A stretch of DNA of 64,000 nucleotides from Sphingobacteriales bacterium (GTDB lineage: Bacteria; Bacteroidota; Bacteroidia; Chitinophagales; UBA2359), in the NCBI GenBank assembly GCA_016718845.1, contig JADKCK010000027.1, positions 1-64,000 of the forward strand, given 5' to 3'. Below, piece by piece: positions 36,882 through 46,470 of the stretch. Positions within the stretch are counted from its first letter, which is position 1, and every line of letters begins with the position of its first letter. Under the pieces are notes generated by a model. It was not told where the DNA came from. It did no database searches and worked only from the letters and a program-made list of their open reading frames with translations. A program made the position numbers and the translations under genes.

Positions 36882-36912
36882 GTGTAGTTAAGCATAATTT
36901 TTGCTATCTTTG
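36879..36912 (+). promoter_or_regulatory. Bacteroidota promoter for rlmH
   Basis: TTTG (36879-36882), 22 bases, then TATCTTTG (36905-36912). Transcription should start near 36919, about 11 bases before the TTG start codon at 36930. Confidence 0.7.
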
Positions 36913-36929
36913 CACTAAAAAATAAGCCC

Positions 36930-37403
36930 TTGAAAATTACACTTTTGCTTATTGCCAAAACCGATGCCGCTTATATTGCCGAGGGCATTGCGATGTACGA
37001 AAAAAGGTTGCAAAAATACGGTTTGTTTGAGATAACCATTATCCCCGATTTAAAAAATGCGGCTAACCTTAGTACCGATGAGATAAAACAACGCGAGGGC
37101 AAACTGCTGTTAAAACAGTTTGCCCCCACCGATTGGGTTGTGCTGCTCGACGAGCGAGGAAAACAATTTAGCTCCTTAGAGTTTGCCCAACATCTGCAAC
37201 AATTATTTAATCGAACCTTAAAAAACATTAAATTTGTATGTGGCGGAGCTTATGGTTTTAGCGATGAAGTGTATGAACGTGCCAATAGCAAAATATCTTT
37301 ATCAAAAATGACCTTTTCGCACCAACTTGTTAGGCTTGTTTTTGTTGAACAATTGTATAGGGCATTTACTATCTTAAACAACGAACCTTATCATCATGAA
37401 TAA
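36930..37403 (+). CDS. rlmH: 23S rRNA (pseudouridine-1915-N3)-methyltransferase RlmH
   Basis: 157 residues, the standard RlmH length. RlmH is a small SPOUT (trefoil-knot) methyltransferase that uses S-adenosylmethionine to methylate pseudouridine 1915 of 23S rRNA in the assembled ribosome. Family landmarks are LLDERGKQFSS, the glycine-rich GGAYGFS and the C-terminal knot ending HQLVRLVFVEQLYRAFTIL followed by YHHE. The start is TTG (36930), giving MKITLLLIAKT, which matches the family N-terminus; no ATG suits. Its promoter lies immediately upstream. Confidence 0.97.
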   Translation: MKITLLLIAKTDAAYIAEGIAMYEKRLQKYGLFEITIIPDLKNAANLSTDEIKQREGKLLLKQFAPTDWVVLLDERGKQFSSLEFAQHLQQLFNRTLKNIKFVCGGAYGFSDEVYERANSKISLSKMTFSHQLVRLVFVEQLYRAFTILNNEPYHHE

Positions 37404-37549
37404 GAATGCAATTATTGATTATCGATTATTGATTATTAATTATTTTTTGGGTAATTTGCTGTATACTATGACAATTTTTGCGGGTTTTGTACGCAATAAA
37501 GAAACTTAACACGCTGCTATTAATAACAACTAACTAACCTTATTTTACC

Positions 37550-38239
37550 ATGAAATACAAGCATCTTTTTTTTGACCTTGACCACACCCTTTGGGACGGG
37601 CATAGAAGTGCAGCCGAAAGCATTGCCGAGCTATACGACAGGTACAATATGGCGCAATATGGCATAGCAAACGCCGAAGATTTGGTGTTGGCTTTTCATG
37701 AAATAAATTATCATTTATGGGAAGAGTTTGAGCACAAAAATATCACTATCGAAGAGTTATTAAAAACCCGATTTGAGTTATTGTTGGCTAAGTTTGGCAT
37801 AAGCAATAACAAAATGGCAGCCAATTTGTCGAGCGATTACAGAGTGTTGCAAGAAATAAAGCAAATTTATTTGCCTTATATTCACGAAGTGTTGAGTTAT
37901 TTGCAACCCAAATACGCCTTACATGTTTTTACCAATGGCATAGACCCGTTAAGCGTTGAGCGAAAAATGGGCGGCATAAGGCATTATTTTTGCGAGATAA
38001 TTGGCACCTATAGCAGTGGATACTTTAAACCACACGCAATTTCGTTTCAAACAGCATTGGCAAAGGCTGGTGCCCAAGCAGAGCACTCGTTGATGATTGG
38101 TGATAGTCAGCACACAGATATTATTGGAGCCATAAATATGGGTATGGATTGTGTTTGGCTTAATCAGCGGAAACAAACCATATTAACACAAGCCACCTAC
38201 GAAATAAGTTGTATGAGCGAGTTAATGCAGTTGTTGTAA
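37550..38239 (+). CDS. YjjG-family HAD nucleotidase
   Basis: 229 residues with HAD motif I FFDLDHTLWDG (Asp9 nucleophile, Asp11), motif II HVFTNG, the lysine in SGYFKP and motif IV MIGDSQHTDIIGA. The helical cap (about 20-95) with FHEINYHLWEEFE fits the YjjG/TIGR02254 group of pyrimidine 5'-nucleotidases, which clear non-canonical nucleotides in the cytoplasm. The substrate is inferred from family only. It converges on the histidine kinase gene, whose stop is only two bases away on the other strand. Confidence 0.88.
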   Translation: MKYKHLFFDLDHTLWDGHRSAAESIAELYDRYNMAQYGIANAEDLVLAFHEINYHLWEEFEHKNITIEELLKTRFELLLAKFGISNNKMAANLSSDYRVLQEIKQIYLPYIHEVLSYLQPKYALHVFTNGIDPLSVERKMGGIRHYFCEIIGTYSSGYFKPHAISFQTALAKAGAQAEHSLMIGDSQHTDIIGAINMGMDCVWLNQRKQTILTQATYEISCMSELMQLL

Positions 38240-38240
38240 T

Positions 38241-40175
38241 TTATTTTGGCAGCGTAAAATAAAAAGTAGCACCTACGCCTAACTCCGATTCTGCCCAAAT
38301 GTCGCCACCGTGTTGCTGCACAATTTTTTTGCAGATAGCTAAACCTATACCCGAGCCGTCGTACTCGGTTTTGGTATGAAGTCTTTGAAAAATTAAAAAT
38401 ATTTTTTCCAAAAAGTCCTTAGCTATACCAATTCCGTTATCAGATACCGCAAATTGCCAATAATTAGTTTTATCTTGGCAAGTAATAGCAATAATGGGTG
38501 CAATGTTTGGTTTTCGGAATTTTATGGCGTTTAGTATTAAATTTTGAAATAGTTGGTAAATTCTTGTTCGGTTGCCTTTTATTGAGTTAGGCATATTTTG
38601 GCAAATAATTTGGGCATTTGATTGAGTTATGGTTGCCTTATTAAGTATAATTATTTTTTCTATTTTGTTTTTTATATTTATTTCAACTATTTCATTTTCG
38701 TTATAATTAATACGCGAGTACTCGAGTAAATCAACAATTAGTTGGTTCATACCTTGTGCTGCATTAGTAATGTAGGTTAAATATTCGATACCTATGGCAT
38801 CTAAATCATGGCTATATTTTTGCAATAGTATTTTCGAAAATCCGTTAATAGTACGTAGGGGTTCGCGAAGGTCGTGCGAGGCTATGTAGGCAAAACTTTC
38901 GAGTTGAAGGTTAGAGTCGATATATTTTTGTAGTTGTTGATTTTTTTCGTCTAATTCGTCGTTTTTTCTTTGCACGGTTAGCTCCATTGTTTTGCGTTTT
39001 GTAATGTCGTGTATCATTACAATGTCGTAGTATTCGTGTCCGTCGTCGTCTTTAACAACCGATATGGCAGTATTTGCCCACAAAATGCTACCATCTTTAC
39101 AGATATAGCGTTTTTCGAGTGCAAAAGTTGTTTCGTTTGTGGTTAAGGTTTGATTATGCAGATGGAGTTGTATGTTTCTATCTTCGGGGTGTGTTACCTC
39201 TTCGATAGATTTATTATCTAGTTCGTTGGGCAGATACCCTAGCATACTAACAAAACGTTTATTTATTTTCTTTATAAATTTACCTTTGGTTTCGCTTAAA
39301 ACAATACCCATTGGTGCATTTTCGAACACACTTCTAAAAGTAGCTTCGCTTTGTTTAAGGGCATTTTGTGTTTCTATGCTTTGAGTTATATCTTGAACAA
39401 TACAAATAAGTTTAATTACTTTATTATTTTCATCTACCATTACATTACCTACGTTTCGCACCCATTTTGTTTGTTTATTGGGCAATATTAGTGGAGTTAT
39501 GTAATCAAAAGGTTCTCTTTTTTCTAAGGTATTTTGTAAATATTGTTCAAATTTGGGTTTATAATCTTCGGCAATTAGGTTTATGTAATCCAGATGCCCC
39601 ATTGAAGCTTTTGTTTCGCTCATACCGCATATATTTAATAAATTATCTGACCAACGAACTAATTTGCTCACCGGATGATACTCTAAAAAGCCTATATTTG
39701 TTAGTTGTTGTATGCTTTTTATTAAGTCGTATGTTTCGGTTAGTTGTCGGCTAATATCATTTTGCAGTTTTGTCGACAATTCGTCTTCGTTTTGAGGTTT
39801 TATGTTTACTTGCTGTAAAAGATATGTTTCGTTTGTTTCGGCAATAATCAAAGAGGTACGAAAAGTAACAATTTCCATTGGTGCCGACTTTATTGTGGTG
39901 GCTTCGTCGTCTTTTTTATACATAGTGATGCGCATCGCATCGGGTTTTTCGGTTGCCAAAACCTTTTGGTCTAATTGTCTTAGTAAATCAGCCATGCTAC
40001 GGTCGTACACCTCATAATCTGTTTTACCTATTACTTCATTTTCTTCTCTTTCTAACCATTTATAAGCGGCTTTGTTAAGCCAAACATACGCTAAACTGCT
40101 ATTTTTTACCAATACTGGCATTTCAAATTCGTTAAGCATATTTTGCCCAAATAGGTCATTGCTCAAAACGTTCAT
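38241..40175 (-). CDS. Soluble triple-PAS sensor histidine kinase (copy 1)
   Basis: 644 residues from the ATG at 40175, the start that aligns with its neighbour copy; a start at 40208 would add 11 Asn/Lys-rich residues. The order is PAS (about 10-120), PAS/PAC (about 155-265, with WVRNVGNVMVDENN), PAS (about 275-395, with FRSVFENAPMGIVL), a short coiled coil, HisKA (about 420-495) with the phospho-acceptor in IASHDLREP (His434), and HATPase_c (about 535-644; N box NLILNAIKF, G boxes DNGIGIA and GSGIGLAI). No membrane segment or signal peptide, so it senses inside the cell. No response regulator gene lies beside it. It is a tandem duplicate of the next gene. Confidence 0.92.
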   Translation of the reverse strand: MNVLSNDLFGQNMLNEFEMPVLVKNSSLAYVWLNKAAYKWLEREENEVIGKTDYEVYDRSMADLLRQLDQKVLATEKPDAMRITMYKKDDEATTIKSAPMEIVTFRTSLIIAETNETYLLQQVNIKPQNEDELSTKLQNDISRQLTETYDLIKSIQQLTNIGFLEYHPVSKLVRWSDNLLNICGMSETKASMGHLDYINLIAEDYKPKFEQYLQNTLEKREPFDYITPLILPNKQTKWVRNVGNVMVDENNKVIKLICIVQDITQSIETQNALKQSEATFRSVFENAPMGIVLSETKGKFIKKINKRFVSMLGYLPNELDNKSIEEVTHPEDRNIQLHLHNQTLTTNETTFALEKRYICKDGSILWANTAISVVKDDDGHEYYDIVMIHDITKRKTMELTVQRKNDELDEKNQQLQKYIDSNLQLESFAYIASHDLREPLRTINGFSKILLQKYSHDLDAIGIEYLTYITNAAQGMNQLIVDLLEYSRINYNENEIVEINIKNKIEKIIILNKATITQSNAQIICQNMPNSIKGNRTRIYQLFQNLILNAIKFRKPNIAPIIAITCQDKTNYWQFAVSDNGIGIAKDFLEKIFLIFQRLHTKTEYDGSGIGLAICKKIVQQHGGDIWAESELGVGATFYFTLPK

Positions 40176-40250
40176 TTTTATTTTTTTTTGATTATAATTA
40201 TATGGCATTGCGGCACCGTATTAGCCATTGTTAACGTAAAAAATAGCATT

Positions 40251-42185
40251 TTATTTAGGTAGTGTAAAATAAAAAGTAGTGCCTATGCCCGGTTCCGATT
40301 CTGCCCAAATGTCGCCGCCGTGTTGTTGCACAATTTTTTTGCAGATAGCTAAACCTATACCCGAGCCTTCGTACTCGTTTTTTGTATGAAGTCTTTGAAA
40401 AACTAAAAATATTTTTTCCAAAAAATCGTTAGCTATACCAATTCCGTTATCAGATACCGCAAATTGCCAATAATTGGTTTTATCTTGGCACACGATACTA
40501 ACAACTGGGGGTATGTTAGGTTTTCGGAACTTTACGGCATTAAGTATTAAATTCTGAAACAGTTGATATATTCTTGTTCGGTTGCCTTTTATTGATTTAG
40601 GAAGGTTTTTATACGTAATTTGAGCATTTATTTCGGACACATAACTACTATTTAACTTTAAAGTTTTATTTATCTCATTTTCTATATCTACTTCAACTAC
40701 TTCGTTTTCGTTGAAGTTAATGCGCGAGTATTCTAGTAAATCAATAATTAGTTGATTCATACCTTGTGCGGCATTACCAATATAGGTTAAATATTCGGTA
40801 CCTGCGGAATCTAAAATATGGTTGTATTTTTGCAATAATATTTTCGAAAATCCGTTAATGGTACGTAGGGGTTCGCGAAGGTCGTGCGAGGCTATGTAGG
40901 CAAAACTTTCGAGTTGGAGATTGGAGTCGATGTATTTTTGTAGTTGTTGGTTTTTTTCATCTAATTCTTCGTTTTTTGTTTGTATGGTTAGCTCCATTGT
41001 TTTGCGTTTTGTAATGTCGTGTATCATTACAATGTCGTAGTATTCGTGTCCGTCGTCGTCTTTAACAACCGATACAGCAGTATTTGCCCACAAAATGCTA
41101 CCATCTTTACGAATATAGCGTTTTTCGAGTGCAAAAGTTTTTTCGTTTGTGGCTAAAGTTTGATTATACAGTTGGTAGAGTGTTTCTCTGTCTTCGGGAT
41201 GTATTACCTCTTCGATAGATTTATTATTTAATTCGTTGGGCAGATAACCCAGTATATCAGTAAAAACTTTGTTTGCTTTTTTTAAATACTTACCTTTGGT
41301 ATCGCCTAAAACAATACCCATAGGTGCATTTTCGAACACACTTCTAAAAGTAGCTTCGCTTTGTTTAAGGGCATTTTGGGTTTCTATAGTTTGGGTTATA
41401 TCTTGCACAATGCAAATAAGTTTAATTACTGCATTATTTTCATCTACCATTACATTACCTACGTTTCGCACCCATTTTGTTTGTTTATTGGACAATATTA
41501 GCGGTGTTATGTAATCAAAAGGTTCTCTTTTTTCTAAAGCGTTGTAAATATATTGCTCAAATGTTGCTTTATAGTCCGATGCCACTAAATTTACATAAAC
41601 ATTATAATCAATCTCGGTTTCGTTGCCCAATACCTCGCACATAGCAAATAAATACTCCGACCACCTAGTTGTTTTAGTGGCAATGTGGTATTCCCAAAAG
41701 CCAATATTTGCTAATATTTGTATGTTTTTTATTAAATCTTGGGCAACTACTAATTGTCGTTTAATTTCGCCTTGTAATTTAGCCGTCGACTCATCGCTAT
41801 CTAGGGCTAGTATGTCTATTTGCTCTAAAATAAAAATCGCTCCTGTTTCATCTTCTACTAAGCTACTTTTAAACGTAATAATTTCCATTAATGCCGACTG
41901 TAGTGTCGTCACATCGTTGTCGCGTTTATACGATGTAATGCGCAAAAAATCGGGCTTTGAGGTACTCAAAACCCTTTGATTTAGTTGTCGAACCAAATCG
42001 GCTAAACTACGGTCGTATACTTCATAATCCGAGTTGTCTATTATTTCGTCGGGCGTAATTTCTAACCAGTCGTAAGCAGCCTTGTTTAACCAAACATACT
42101 TAAAATCATTATTTTTTAGCAAAATGGGGCTTTCAAACTTATCTAGCATATCTTGCCAAAATAAACTGCTTTTTAAAAAATTCAT
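40251..42185 (-). CDS. Soluble triple-PAS sensor histidine kinase (copy 2)
   Basis: Also 644 residues and alignable end to end with copy 1. The kinase core is nearly the same (His434 in IASHDLREP, NLILNAVKF, DNGIGIA, GSGIGLAI). The third PAS and the PAC part are strongly conserved, whereas the first two PAS domains differ most (for example IGFWEYHIATKTTRWS against IGFLEYHPVSKLVRWS). The pair would therefore share output and differ in input. The gap to copy 1 is only 75 bases, and a promoter box at 42294-42301 could serve both. Divergent from the thiolase gene. Confidence 0.92.
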   Translation of the reverse strand: MNFLKSSLFWQDMLDKFESPILLKNNDFKYVWLNKAAYDWLEITPDEIIDNSDYEVYDRSLADLVRQLNQRVLSTSKPDFLRITSYKRDNDVTTLQSALMEIITFKSSLVEDETGAIFILEQIDILALDSDESTAKLQGEIKRQLVVAQDLIKNIQILANIGFWEYHIATKTTRWSEYLFAMCEVLGNETEIDYNVYVNLVASDYKATFEQYIYNALEKREPFDYITPLILSNKQTKWVRNVGNVMVDENNAVIKLICIVQDITQTIETQNALKQSEATFRSVFENAPMGIVLGDTKGKYLKKANKVFTDILGYLPNELNNKSIEEVIHPEDRETLYQLYNQTLATNEKTFALEKRYIRKDGSILWANTAVSVVKDDDGHEYYDIVMIHDITKRKTMELTIQTKNEELDEKNQQLQKYIDSNLQLESFAYIASHDLREPLRTINGFSKILLQKYNHILDSAGTEYLTYIGNAAQGMNQLIIDLLEYSRINFNENEVVEVDIENEINKTLKLNSSYVSEINAQITYKNLPKSIKGNRTRIYQLFQNLILNAVKFRKPNIPPVVSIVCQDKTNYWQFAVSDNGIGIANDFLEKIFLVFQRLHTKNEYEGSGIGLAICKKIVQQHGGDIWAESEPGIGTTFYFTLPK

Positions 42186-42293
42186 TTTATTTATTTTAAA
42201 TAATGCGCAAACTTTTTAGGTTGTAAGTTACACTAATTGTTACCAAAAATCGAGCCAACAAACGGTTATTTGTGCAAACAAAAAAACGAATAG

Positions 42294-42301
42294 CAAAGGT
42301 A
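42294..42301 (-). promoter_or_regulatory. Bacteroidota -7 box for the histidine kinase pair
   Basis: The minus strand reads TACCTTTG, 108 bases upstream of the ATG at 42185. No -33 TTTG at the ideal distance. Confidence 0.5.
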
Positions 42302-42355
42302 TCTTATTTTTTCCAAATCACTTATTTTAAACAAATATAATACATATTTAATAGC

Positions 42356-43639
42356 ATGAAAAAAGTAGTTATTGTTGATGGTTGCCGCATACCTTTTCAA
42401 AAATCGGGCACAGGATACAAGGATTTATTAGCCTATCAGTTGGCACAAATGGCTATAAAAGGCTTGTTAACAAAAACAGACATAAAACCCAACCTTATTG
42501 ATAGCGTTGTTTTAGGATGCGTAATACAAAACCTAAGTACCAGTAATGTAGCCCGCGAAGCAGCCCTTACAGCGGGTTTATCCGATAAAACACCCTGCCA
42601 TACTGTCACAATGGCATGTGTATCTGCCAATAAAGCTATAACCGATGCCTATGCCCAAATTGCATTAGGCTATGCCGACATAGTAATTGCTGGCGGAACC
42701 GACACCGTATCCGACATACCCATCCAGTTTCCACGAGAAATGCGCAGCAAACTCATCGAATCGCAAAAACTAAAAAGCTTTGGCGATTATCTAGGCTTTG
42801 CTACCCGCATCCGCCCCACCGATTTTAAACCCGAAGTACCCGCCATAGCCGAATTTACCACCGGCAAAACAATGGGACAAGACTGCGACCGATTGGCTGA
42901 CCGCTTTGGGGTAACCCGCCGCGAACAAGACGTATTTGCCCTGCGCTCGCATAAACTTGCCGACCTTGCCCAACGCGAAGGCTGGTTAAACCAAGAGCTA
43001 ATTAGCGCCCAAGCTCCGCCTAAATTTGTGCCTATTACCACCGATAATGGCGTAAGAGGCGACTCGACGATAGAAAAAATGAGCAGTCTATCGGCTGCAT
43101 TTACCCGCCCCGACGGTACCGCAACAGCAGGTAACTCGTCGTTTTTAACCGACGGAGCAGCGGTTGTGTTGCTCATGTCCGAAGAAAAAGCCTTGGCACT
43201 AGGCTACAAACCCAAAGCCTATATCAAAGATTTTGCCTTTACCGCCCAAAGCCCCCTAACCGATTTGTTGTTGGGTCCTGCCTATGCCACCCCCCGCGTG
43301 CTAGAAAAAACAGGCTTAAAACTAAGCGATATAGGTGTATTAGAGTTTCACGAGGCATTTGCAGGACAAGTATTAGCCAACCTAAACTGCCTAAACTCCG
43401 ATACTTTTGCCCGCGAACAATTAGGCTGGGCAAACAAAGTAGGCGAAGTAGACATGGATTGCCTTAATTTGTGGGGTGGTTCGTTATCTATCGGGCATCC
43501 GTTTGGTGCCACAGGCGCCCGCCTAGTAACTACCGCCGCCAATAGGCTAATTGCCGAAAATCAGCAATTTGCATTGTTAGCCTCGTGTGCCGCAGGTGGA
43601 CATGGTCATGCCATGATTTTAGAACGATACAACAAGTAA
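42356..43639 (+). CDS. Thiolase (acetyl-CoA acyltransferase, FadI-like)
   Basis: 427 residues. Thiolases cleave 3-ketoacyl-CoA with CoA, or condense two acyl-CoAs, by a Cys-His-Cys mechanism. The nucleophile is Cys88 (TMACVSANKA), the histidines are in EFHEAFAGQ and SIGHPFGATGAR, and the second cysteine is in SCAAGGHGHAMIL. Length (about 30 longer than FadA) and the loop with FPREMRSKL fit the FadI / mitochondrial trifunctional beta group, so beta-oxidation is the likelier role. No FadB/FadJ gene is adjacent, so the partner must be elsewhere. It reads divergently from the kinase pair and is followed by a dispersed repeat. Confidence 0.93.
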   Translation: MKKVVIVDGCRIPFQKSGTGYKDLLAYQLAQMAIKGLLTKTDIKPNLIDSVVLGCVIQNLSTSNVAREAALTAGLSDKTPCHTVTMACVSANKAITDAYAQIALGYADIVIAGGTDTVSDIPIQFPREMRSKLIESQKLKSFGDYLGFATRIRPTDFKPEVPAIAEFTTGKTMGQDCDRLADRFGVTRREQDVFALRSHKLADLAQREGWLNQELISAQAPPKFVPITTDNGVRGDSTIEKMSSLSAAFTRPDGTATAGNSSFLTDGAAVVLLMSEEKALALGYKPKAYIKDFAFTAQSPLTDLLLGPAYATPRVLEKTGLKLSDIGVLEFHEAFAGQVLANLNCLNSDTFAREQLGWANKVGEVDMDCLNLWGGSLSIGHPFGATGARLVTTAANRLIAENQQFALLASCAAGGHGHAMILERYNK

Positions 43640-43688
43640 AAACACCAAACATCTGCCAACAAGCCAGTCATATAAGGCACATAAACAA

Positions 43689-43770
43689 CCCCGCTTGACG
43701 CGGAATAGGTCTTTTTTGGGGGTGATGATTAGCACTCCCTAACCCGATTAGTTGGTGGCACCCCCATAGC
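43689..43770 (+). repeat. Dispersed CCGC-TTGAC-GCGG element, copy B
   Basis: This copy matches copy A (33756-33840) closely: the 13-base hairpin at 43691, CTTTTTTGGGGGTGATG, CACTCCCTAACCCGA and the closing GGTGGCACCCCC. The remainder of the gap to 43894 shows nothing else. Confidence 0.85.
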
Positions 43771-43894
43771 AAGGTACAACCCCTACCAAGCACCCAAAAT
43801 AACTAAACCTATCACTGCCCAACTACATACCATCAAGGTTTTCAAAAAAGCAAATTACGTAATTATCTATTCACCACTAATTAAATAAAACAAA

Positions 43895-45196
43895 ATGCGC
43901 GTCCGACCATTAGTTATTGCCATCATTTGGCGAGGCGACCAAATATTGGTATCAAAAGGATACGATCATAATAAACAACAATCGTATTACCGCCCATTGG
44001 GTGGCGAAATAGAATTTGGCGAATATGCTGCCGATGCACTATTGCGCGAATTTAGAGAAGAAATTGATGCCGACCTAACAAATTTGCAATATATAAACGT
44101 GCTCGAAAATATTTTTGAGTACGAAGGTAATCCACACCACGAAATAGTGATGATTTTTCAAGCCGACTTTGCCGACCATTCTTTTTTTGAAAAAGAAGAA
44201 TTTGATGTAGTTGAGCAAGATACCGTTGAAAAAGGATATTGGAAAAGTTGGGCAGATTTTGACGAAAAAACGCCTTTGTATCCAGTTGGTTTATCGGCAT
44301 TGTTGTTCCCAGAGGTGCGCAACCATCAAAACCTAAGCGATTTTGACCAGCTTTGGAACTTTAACAATCCTCAAGAAACCGAACAAGCATTTAGGCAACT
44401 TTTGTCTGTGGCTACAACATCGGGGCATATCGATTATTATTTGCAATTACTTACCCAAATTGCACGCACACAAGGTTTGCAACAACAATTCGAGGCGGCA
44501 CATGCCACCCTTAACGAAGTAAGTAAAGATTTAAATAAAGTATCAAAACGCACGCTTATCCGTTATTTATTAGAACGAGGCAGGGTGTACAACTCGTCGG
44601 GCGAGGTGCATCAATCAAAACCCATTTTTACCGAAGCTTGGGAAATTGCCCAACAGTCAGGCGAAGATTTTTATGCTATTGATGCCGCCCACATGTTGGC
44701 AATTGTAGAAACACCCGAGCAACAAATTGCCTGGAACGAGCGAGCCTTGTTGCTTGCCGAACAAAGCAAAGACCCCAAAGCACAAAAATGGCTAGGCGCA
44801 CTATACAACAATTTAGGCTGGACATATCACGACCAAAAAGATTACAACAAAGCCCTTGATTTGTTTTTGCGCGGTTTGTTGTGGCGCGAATCTATCAACG
44901 ACCAAGCCGGAGCCTTTGTTGCCCGTTGGAGTGTAGCTCGCACTTATCGGTCGTTGGGGCAAGTAACAGAAGCCCTTGCCTTACAACAACGATTGTTTGA
45001 CGAAATAAATACCCAAACACTACCACCCGATGGCTACGTATTAGAAGAAATTGCCGAATGTTTGCTTATACTAGGCAAAGAAGAGCAAGCAACACCCTAT
45101 TTTGCACAAGCCTACGAGTTGTTGTCGAAAGATATTTGGCTAACAAAAAACGAAATGCCCAGATTAACACGCCTAAAAACCTTAGGAGCGGTATAA
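43895..45196 (+). CDS. Nudix hydrolase fused to TPR repeats
   Basis: 433 residues. The N-terminal Nudix domain (1 to about 145) has the box G-x5-E-x7-R-E-x2-E-E (GGEIEFGEYAADALLREFREE). The usual glycine after E-E-x is Asp, which many family members tolerate. Nudix enzymes hydrolyse nucleoside diphosphates linked to another group. From about 165 onward the protein is all helical with TPR-like pairs, clearest at ALYNNLGWTYHDQKDYNKAL and SVARTYRSLGQVTEAL. TPRs mediate protein contacts. This combination is unusual and I know no described member. It may be a regulator that senses a nucleotide or sugar rather than a housekeeping hydrolase. It is followed 30 bases later by a small exported protein, perhaps cotranscribed. 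Confidence 0.85.
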   Translation: MRVRPLVIAIIWRGDQILVSKGYDHNKQQSYYRPLGGEIEFGEYAADALLREFREEIDADLTNLQYINVLENIFEYEGNPHHEIVMIFQADFADHSFFEKEEFDVVEQDTVEKGYWKSWADFDEKTPLYPVGLSALLFPEVRNHQNLSDFDQLWNFNNPQETEQAFRQLLSVATTSGHIDYYLQLLTQIARTQGLQQQFEAAHATLNEVSKDLNKVSKRTLIRYLLERGRVYNSSGEVHQSKPIFTEAWEIAQQSGEDFYAIDAAHMLAIVETPEQQIAWNERALLLAEQSKDPKAQKWLGALYNNLGWTYHDQKDYNKALDLFLRGLLWRESINDQAGAFVARWSVARTYRSLGQVTEALALQQRLFDEINTQTLPPDGYVLEEIAECLLILGKEEQATPYFAQAYELLSKDIWLTKNEMPRLTRLKTLGAV

Positions 45197-45226
45197 AACC
45201 ACACAAACACCTCAAAATTATTTTTC

Positions 45227-45691
45227 ATGAAAAAATTAACTGCTTTATTGGCAACTGCTTGTATTTCTACTTTTTTGCATGCACAAACACCCCAGCAAGA
45301 TACACAAGAAATAAGCATACAATTGATGAATAAAACGCAAACCGTTTTAGACACCGTTTTTACCATTTCGAAGGATACAGATGTTGTGCAATTTTTGCGC
45401 TCAAAAGGCATTTACCTCGAAACGACTGTTCCGCAATTGACTAAAGTTGAGGTAATGGCTGAGAGTGAAAAAGTAGTTAATAATGCCGACATGACCTACA
45501 AAAATTTTGACATTACCGATTATTTAGAAACTAAAAACATTAGCCTGCAGCAACTACAAGCAATGAACAACGAACAACTTGGGCAATTTGCCGAGGAGAT
45601 GTTTATGGCAGTATCGGCAGCTATGGCAAACGGCAGAAGCACTAAAACAAACGTTAGCAAACATGTAGTTGTAAAAGAAATTACAGAGTAA
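45227..45691 (+). CDS. Small exported protein of unknown function
   Basis: 154 residues with a signal peptide (MKKLTALLATACISTFLHA, cleavage before QTPQQ). The mature part is about 135 residues, acidic to neutral, with two similar short motifs (TKDTDVVQFLRSKGI-like and NFDITDYLETKNI-like) and a basic end. I do not recognise it. Located 30 bases after the Nudix-TPR gene and ending before a strong terminator at 45871. Confidence 0.75.
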   Translation: MKKLTALLATACISTFLHAQTPQQDTQEISIQLMNKTQTVLDTVFTISKDTDVVQFLRSKGIYLETTVPQLTKVEVMAESEKVVNNADMTYKNFDITDYLETKNISLQQLQAMNNEQLGQFAEEMFMAVSAAMANGRSTKTNVSKHVVVKEITE

Positions 45692-45870
45692 CTAAATTTC
45701 AAAAAACATTGCTTCTGTCAAAATATAGTACTTTGGCTTTAAAAAAGTGCATTTTTTTTCAGCACAAACAATTTGCTCTTTTTTTGCACAAATTTTAATC
45801 CAAGTAAAGTCTTTAAATAAGTCACATTATTTCTACTTAATTTTAATTACGTATTTTGAATGAACCCCAA

Positions 45871-45906
45871 AGCAGCCAAATAACTATTATTTGGCTGCTT
45901 TTTTAA
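45871..45906 (+). terminator. Intrinsic terminator downstream of the Nudix-TPR pair
   Basis: AGCAGCCAAATAA pairs with TTATTTGGCTGCT around a three-base loop, followed by TTTTT. It lies 180 bases past the stop at 45691. Confidence 0.9.
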
Positions 45907-46377
45907 TTATTTTAAAGTTAATTTACTTTTTTTTTTACATAAAATGGCTATTTAAACTCATTTTCAAATAAAATAGCTTGGTAATAGTGTATAATATCAA
46001 GTTTTAAGCACATAAAACACGCCAAACCAAAAATTTGGCATTATGCTTGTATTAGTACTTATGCGCAAAGGCATATACAGTAGCTGTTCAAGCAAACATT
46101 ATTAAATAAGACAAAAAATACTCCCAAAGAAAGTTGTTCTATTTGGGCAACATTTTTATTCTTTCGAAAAACCCTTTTTTTAAAATCAATTTTATTTTCA
46201 AAAAGTTAATTAATTTCCCTTTATAAAACCGTTAATTTCAACACATTACACATTTTATTTTTCACAAAAAATAACAATCGCCTCAATTTAGTAACCTACA
46301 CAAGTAAGATAAAGCCTTAAAGTAGCATTTAAATTGAGCAAGTATGTAACCTTTTGTTACTTTTTTACGTCACAATA
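45907..46377 (+). other. AT-rich gene-free leader of the exopolysaccharide locus
   Basis: About 470 bases of very AT-rich DNA with no reading frame I would accept. No strong hairpin was found. It may hold regulatory sites for the locus that starts at 46471. Confidence 0.4.
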
Positions 46378-46409
46378 TTGTCAAAATGCACTAAAAAGCA
46401 GTATCTTTG
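46378..46409 (+). promoter_or_regulatory. Bacteroidota promoter for the response regulator / EPS locus
   Basis: TTG (46378-46380), 21 bases, then TATCTTTG (46402-46409). It lies inside an upstream extension of the response-regulator frame, which argues for the ATG at 46471. Confidence 0.7.
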
Positions 46410-46470
46410 CATCACAAAACACCGTAATAGATTAAAACAAGCTAATTTCAAAATTTATAAAGCAAAAAAA

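Noticed and set aside
46354..46470. Longer start for the response regulator
   Set aside because: It would lie before the promoter box at 46402-46409 and adds residues that are not part of a receiver domain.
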